This document shows positions 6,089-8,234 of a stretch of DNA of 8,234 nucleotides, piece by piece. The stretch spans positions 1 to 8,234 of the forward strand of contig JBKOWY010000146.1 of the NCBI GenBank assembly GCA_046724655.1, written 5' to 3'. The position numbers and the translations under genes are program-made. The number at the start of each line of letters is the position of its first letter. Position 1 is the first letter of the stretch. The stretch comes from JALZAA01 sp046724655. Lineage in GTDB: Bacteria > Actinomycetota > Acidimicrobiia > IMCC26256 > JACDBD01. The notes below the pieces were generated by a model, which had not been told where the DNA came from, did no database searches, and saw only the letters and a program-made list of their open reading frames with translations.

Positions 6089-6498
6089 GCGAGATCCCAG
6101 AGACCAAGTACGCCCGCAGCGGCGACCTCCACATCGCGTACCAGGTCATCGGCGACGGGCCGATCGACATCGTGACGAGTCCGGGGTGGATCTCGCACAT
6201 GGAGGTCCAGTGGGAACAGCCGCTGGTTGCGCACTTCCCCCGGCGGCCGACCTCCTACGCGCGCATGCTCTTGTTCGACAAGCGGGGGACCGGGCTCTCC
6301 GATCGCACAACGGGAGTGCCCACACCCGAGGAATGCATGGACGACATCCGGACCGCGCTCGCCGGGCCGGGCGAAGTGCTGGCGTCGAGCATCGTCAAGG
6401 ACCTGGTCGTGGGGTCGGGCATCGGCTTCGAAGCCCGCGGCAGCCACACGCTCAAGGGCGTGCCCGACGATTGGCTGCTGTTCGCCGTGCGGAACTAG
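6085..6498 (+). pseudogene. Internally deleted alpha/beta-hydrolase-adenylate cyclase fusion, open frame kept
   Basis: The 137-residue product joins two ends of a much larger family. Residues 1-89 match the N-terminus of alpha/beta-hydrolase/class III cyclase fusions such as mycobacterial Rv1900c (LipJ): TKYARSGDLHIAYQVIGDGP (7-26), SPGWISHMEVQWEQP (32-46), LLFDKRGTGLSD (62-73) and the MDDIR helix (85-89). From about residue 91 the sequence is instead the extreme C-terminus of the cyclase: ALAGPGEVLASSIVKDLVVG (91-110) and FEARGSHTLKGVPDDWLLFA (115-134). The hydrolase nucleophile elbow (GxSxG) and all cyclase metal- and substrate-binding residues are missing, so neither enzyme activity is expected. 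The frame is preserved across the joint. The ATG overlaps the GH13 stop (ATGA), with GAGG (6073-6076) 8 nt upstream, so it is probably still translated. It may be a decaying remnant or a small protein with a new role. Confidence 0.75.
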
Positions 6499-6520
6499 CC
6501 GGCGCGGCCTCGTCGCGCGT

Positions 6521-7231
6521 CTAGCCGTCGGCGTCGAACTCGGCTTCCAGCGCCGCGGCTTCCAGCGCTGCGATCGCCGGGCCCCACTCGCCACTGCGAC
6601 GGAAGCCCCGAATGCCGTACCAGATCGACCACGACATCAAGGTCATCGTGATCGGGAACCCGGTGGCGAAGCTGACGGCGACGAAGACGTCGACGCCCAA
6701 CGCGGCGATGATGACGAGCCGCACCGCGGCCCGCGCCACCATGTACGTGCCCCAGGCGAGCGTGATCCGACCGAACACCATGCGGTGCGTGCGCGACCGC
6801 TTCACCTGGTCCGGCAAGGCGATCATCTCTTCTGCGAAAACGCCGGCGAGCGGCCGTCCGAGGAACGTCGATCCGAGGAACGCAAACCCGTAGCCTGCGT
6901 TCACGAGGACAGGCAGCGCGACGTAGGCCTCGGCGCTCCCGGTGATCAGCCCGACTGCCGCTTGGATCGCCACGAGCACGAGCGAGATCCGCACGACGAT
7001 CCCGGGCCGCTCGTTGCGTTTCTCGATTCGGTACGCGAGGAGCGCGACCGCGGTGGCGGCGACGATGCCGGGGACGAGGCCCCAGAGCTTCCAGAGCACA
7101 TAGAACGCCGCCAGCGGCCCGAACGCGTCGCGAGCGAAACGGGGCCCGCTCCCGAAGAGGATGCCCTTGACTGTGATCGGCGGCAGGTGCATCGAGCCGT
7201 CAGGGAGCGGGGTCGCCGCTGCGCCGGCCAC
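6521..7231 (-). CDS. Multi-pass membrane protein, VC0807/DUF3159-like
   Basis: The 236-residue protein has five or six predicted transmembrane segments (about 36-52, 53-67, 80-97, 103-124, 155-177 and 180-205). The segment ITGSAEAYVALPVLVNAGYG (96-115) followed by FLGSTFLGRPLAG (118-130) resembles the VC0807 family and the related DUF3159 group, uncharacterised integral membrane proteins. I make this link from memory of the pattern, and it is only moderate. The C-terminus is an Ala/Glu-rich cytosolic helix (about 214-234). The GTG at 7231 lies 4 nt after the stop of the PHP gene, indicating an operon; an alternative ATG at 7192 (residue 14) would still leave all helices intact. It converges on the deleted hydrolase/cyclase gene with 22 bp between stops, and I see no clear terminator there. 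Function unknown. Confidence 0.8.
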   Translation of the reverse strand: MAGAAATPLPDGSMHLPPITVKGILFGSGPRFARDAFGPLAAFYVLWKLWGLVPGIVAATAVALLAYRIEKRNERPGIVVRISLVLVAIQAAVGLITGSAEAYVALPVLVNAGYGFAFLGSTFLGRPLAGVFAEEMIALPDQVKRSRTHRMVFGRITLAWGTYMVARAAVRLVIIAALGVDVFVAVSFATGFPITMTLMSWSIWYGIRGFRRSGEWGPAIAALEAAALEAEFDADG

Positions 7232-7235
7232 GCGA

Positions 7236-8234
7236 TCAGGCTGCCTCGTGGGACGAGGTCCACGCCAGCAGTTGCTCGCGCTCCCAGGTGTTCACGATGC
7301 GGTCCAGGGGCACCACCGCCTCCGCGGCGCGGGCGCAGCCGTACGGCTGCCATTCGAGCTGGCCCGGGGCGTGGGCGTCGCTGTCGATCGACACCTTGCA
7401 CCCACCATCGACGACCTCCTTCAGCAACCGCATCGGCGGGTCGAGCCGCTCGGGACGACAGTTGATCTCCACCGCTTTGTCGAAGTGCGCGGCCGCGCCG
7501 AAGACGAGCTGGGAGTCGAACTGCGACTCGGGTCGGCCCCGACCCATCACCATGCGACCGGTGCAGTGCCCAAGGATGTCCGAGTGCGGGTTGGCGAGCG
7601 CCGCGACCATGCGATCGGTCATCGGTTGCGCGGGCATGCGCAGCTTCGAATGGACGCTCGCCACCACGACGTCGAGCTCGGCGAGGAGGTCCTCCTCCTG
7701 GTCGAGCGTCCCGTCTTCGAGGACGTCGACCTCGATGCCGGTGAGGATGCGGAACGGCGCGAGCTCCTCGTTGAGTCGTGCCACGACTTCGAGTTGCCGT
7801 CGCAGCCGTTCGGCGGTGAGGCCCTTCGCGACGGACAGGCTCGGTGAGTGATCGGTCAGGGCGATGTACTCGTGCCCGAGCTCGGCGGCGTGGCGGGCCA
7901 TCGTCTCGATCGGCGAGCCGCCGTCGGACCAGTCGGAGTGGAGATGGAGGTCGCCGCGCAGCGCGGCCCGGATGGGCGCGCCGGGGCCGGCGTCGGGCGC
8001 GTCCTCGGCTCGGAGCCGGGCGAGGTACTCCGGCACCTCTCCGGTCAGCGCCTGAGCGATCACCGATGCGGTGCTGCTGCCGACCCGGGGGAGGTCCTGG
8101 AGGCGTCCGCGCGCCGCCAGATCTCGGAGCTCGTCGGCGGGCACGTCGCGAATCGCGTCGGCCGCCCGACGGAATGCCTGCACCTTGTAGGGCGCGGCCA
8201 ACTTGCGCTCGAGCAGCGTCGCGACTTCTTCGAG
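7236..8234 (-). CDS. PolX-type PHP phosphoesterase with helix-hairpin-helix, no polymerase domain (5' end cut)
   Basis: The frame is open to the window edge. Eleven codons (LEEVATLLERK) precede a TTG at 8201 and fit the conserved family helix before YKVQAFRRAADAI, so the true start lies outside and the TTG is not it. Numbered from that TTG, residues 1-62 form the Pol-beta-like N-terminal helix-hairpin-helix region (LPRVGSSTASVIAQAL, 37-52). The PHP domain follows directly, with metal ligands in GDLHLHSDWSDGG (H86, H88), LTDHS (D117, H118), GIEVDV (E157), ASVHS (H184), LGHCTGR (H212) and SIDSDAH (D275, H277). In bacterial PolX, PHP acts as a 3'-5' exonuclease or phosphoesterase next to a polymerase palm; here no palm lies between the HhH and PHP modules. 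DNA-end processing in repair is a reasonable inference, but a small-molecule phosphatase is possible. The metal set looks complete. The VC0807-like gene follows 4 nt downstream. Confidence 0.9.
   Translation of the reverse strand, partial: LEEVATLLERKLAAPYKVQAFRRAADAIRDVPADELRDLAARGRLQDLPRVGSSTASVIAQALTGEVPEYLARLRAEDAPDAGPGAPIRAALRGDLHLHSDWSDGGSPIETMARHAAELGHEYIALTDHSPSLSVAKGLTAERLRRQLEVVARLNEELAPFRILTGIEVDVLEDGTLDQEEDLLAELDVVVASVHSKLRMPAQPMTDRMVAALANPHSDILGHCTGRMVMGRGRPESQFDSQLVFGAAAHFDKAVEINCRPERLDPPMRLLKEVVDGGCKVSIDSDAHAPGQLEWQPYGCARAAEAVVPLDRIVNTWEREQLLAWTSSHEAA

Noticed and set aside
6227..7465. 412-codon plus-strand open frame across the convergent genes
   Set aside because: It is antisense to two well-supported minus-strand genes and composed of Arg/Pro/Asp-rich sequence without recognisable motifs.

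Overview
The window is GC-rich DNA (roughly two thirds G+C by eye) with frequent GTG and TTG starts. Products such as a DM13 membrane protein, monofunctional ACT-type PheA, a PHP protein of the PolX type and a LipJ-like hydrolase/cyclase relative suggest an actinobacterium. A lineage such as the Acidimicrobiia is possible, but nothing here fixes it. Most of the window is ordinary chromosomal housekeeping sequence. I see no insertion sequence, CRISPR array, phage gene or defence locus.

Layout. The left edge (1-189, minus) holds the first 63 codons of glucose-6-phosphate isomerase. A divergent 179-bp gap separates it from a plus-strand gene for a three-helix membrane protein with a C-terminal DM13 domain (369-1130). 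Next is an unusually clear regulatory region (1175-1242): a near-consensus promoter overlapped by three 16-bp palindromes spaced exactly 17 bp apart. It drives a 54-residue unknown ORF (1243-1407) and a TetR-family regulator (1413-2045), probably autoregulated. Then come prephenate dehydratase pheA (2075-3013) and seryl-tRNA synthetase serS (3010-4263), which overlap by 4 bp. A tRNA-Ser(UGA) gene faces serS tail to tail (4283-4368, minus).

The second half opens with a GH13 alpha-glucosidase-type enzyme (4490-6088). It overlaps by 4 bp a 137-codon gene (6085-6498) that looks like an in-frame internal deletion of an alpha/beta-hydrolase/adenylate-cyclase fusion protein of the Rv1900c (LipJ) type: the hydrolase N-terminus is joined directly to the cyclase C-terminal tail. 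Convergent to it, on the minus strand, lie a multi-pass membrane protein (7231-6521) and, upstream in the same probable operon, a helix-hairpin-helix plus PHP phosphoesterase of the PolX type without a polymerase domain, cut by the right window edge (8234-7236).

The points most worth checking are the three-operator promoter with its small leader ORF, the hydrolase/cyclase deletion chimera, and the matching TACGCT boxes 7-8 nt before the GTG starts of pheA and the GH13 gene, neither of which has a Shine-Dalgarno. The last point suggests leaderless mRNAs.
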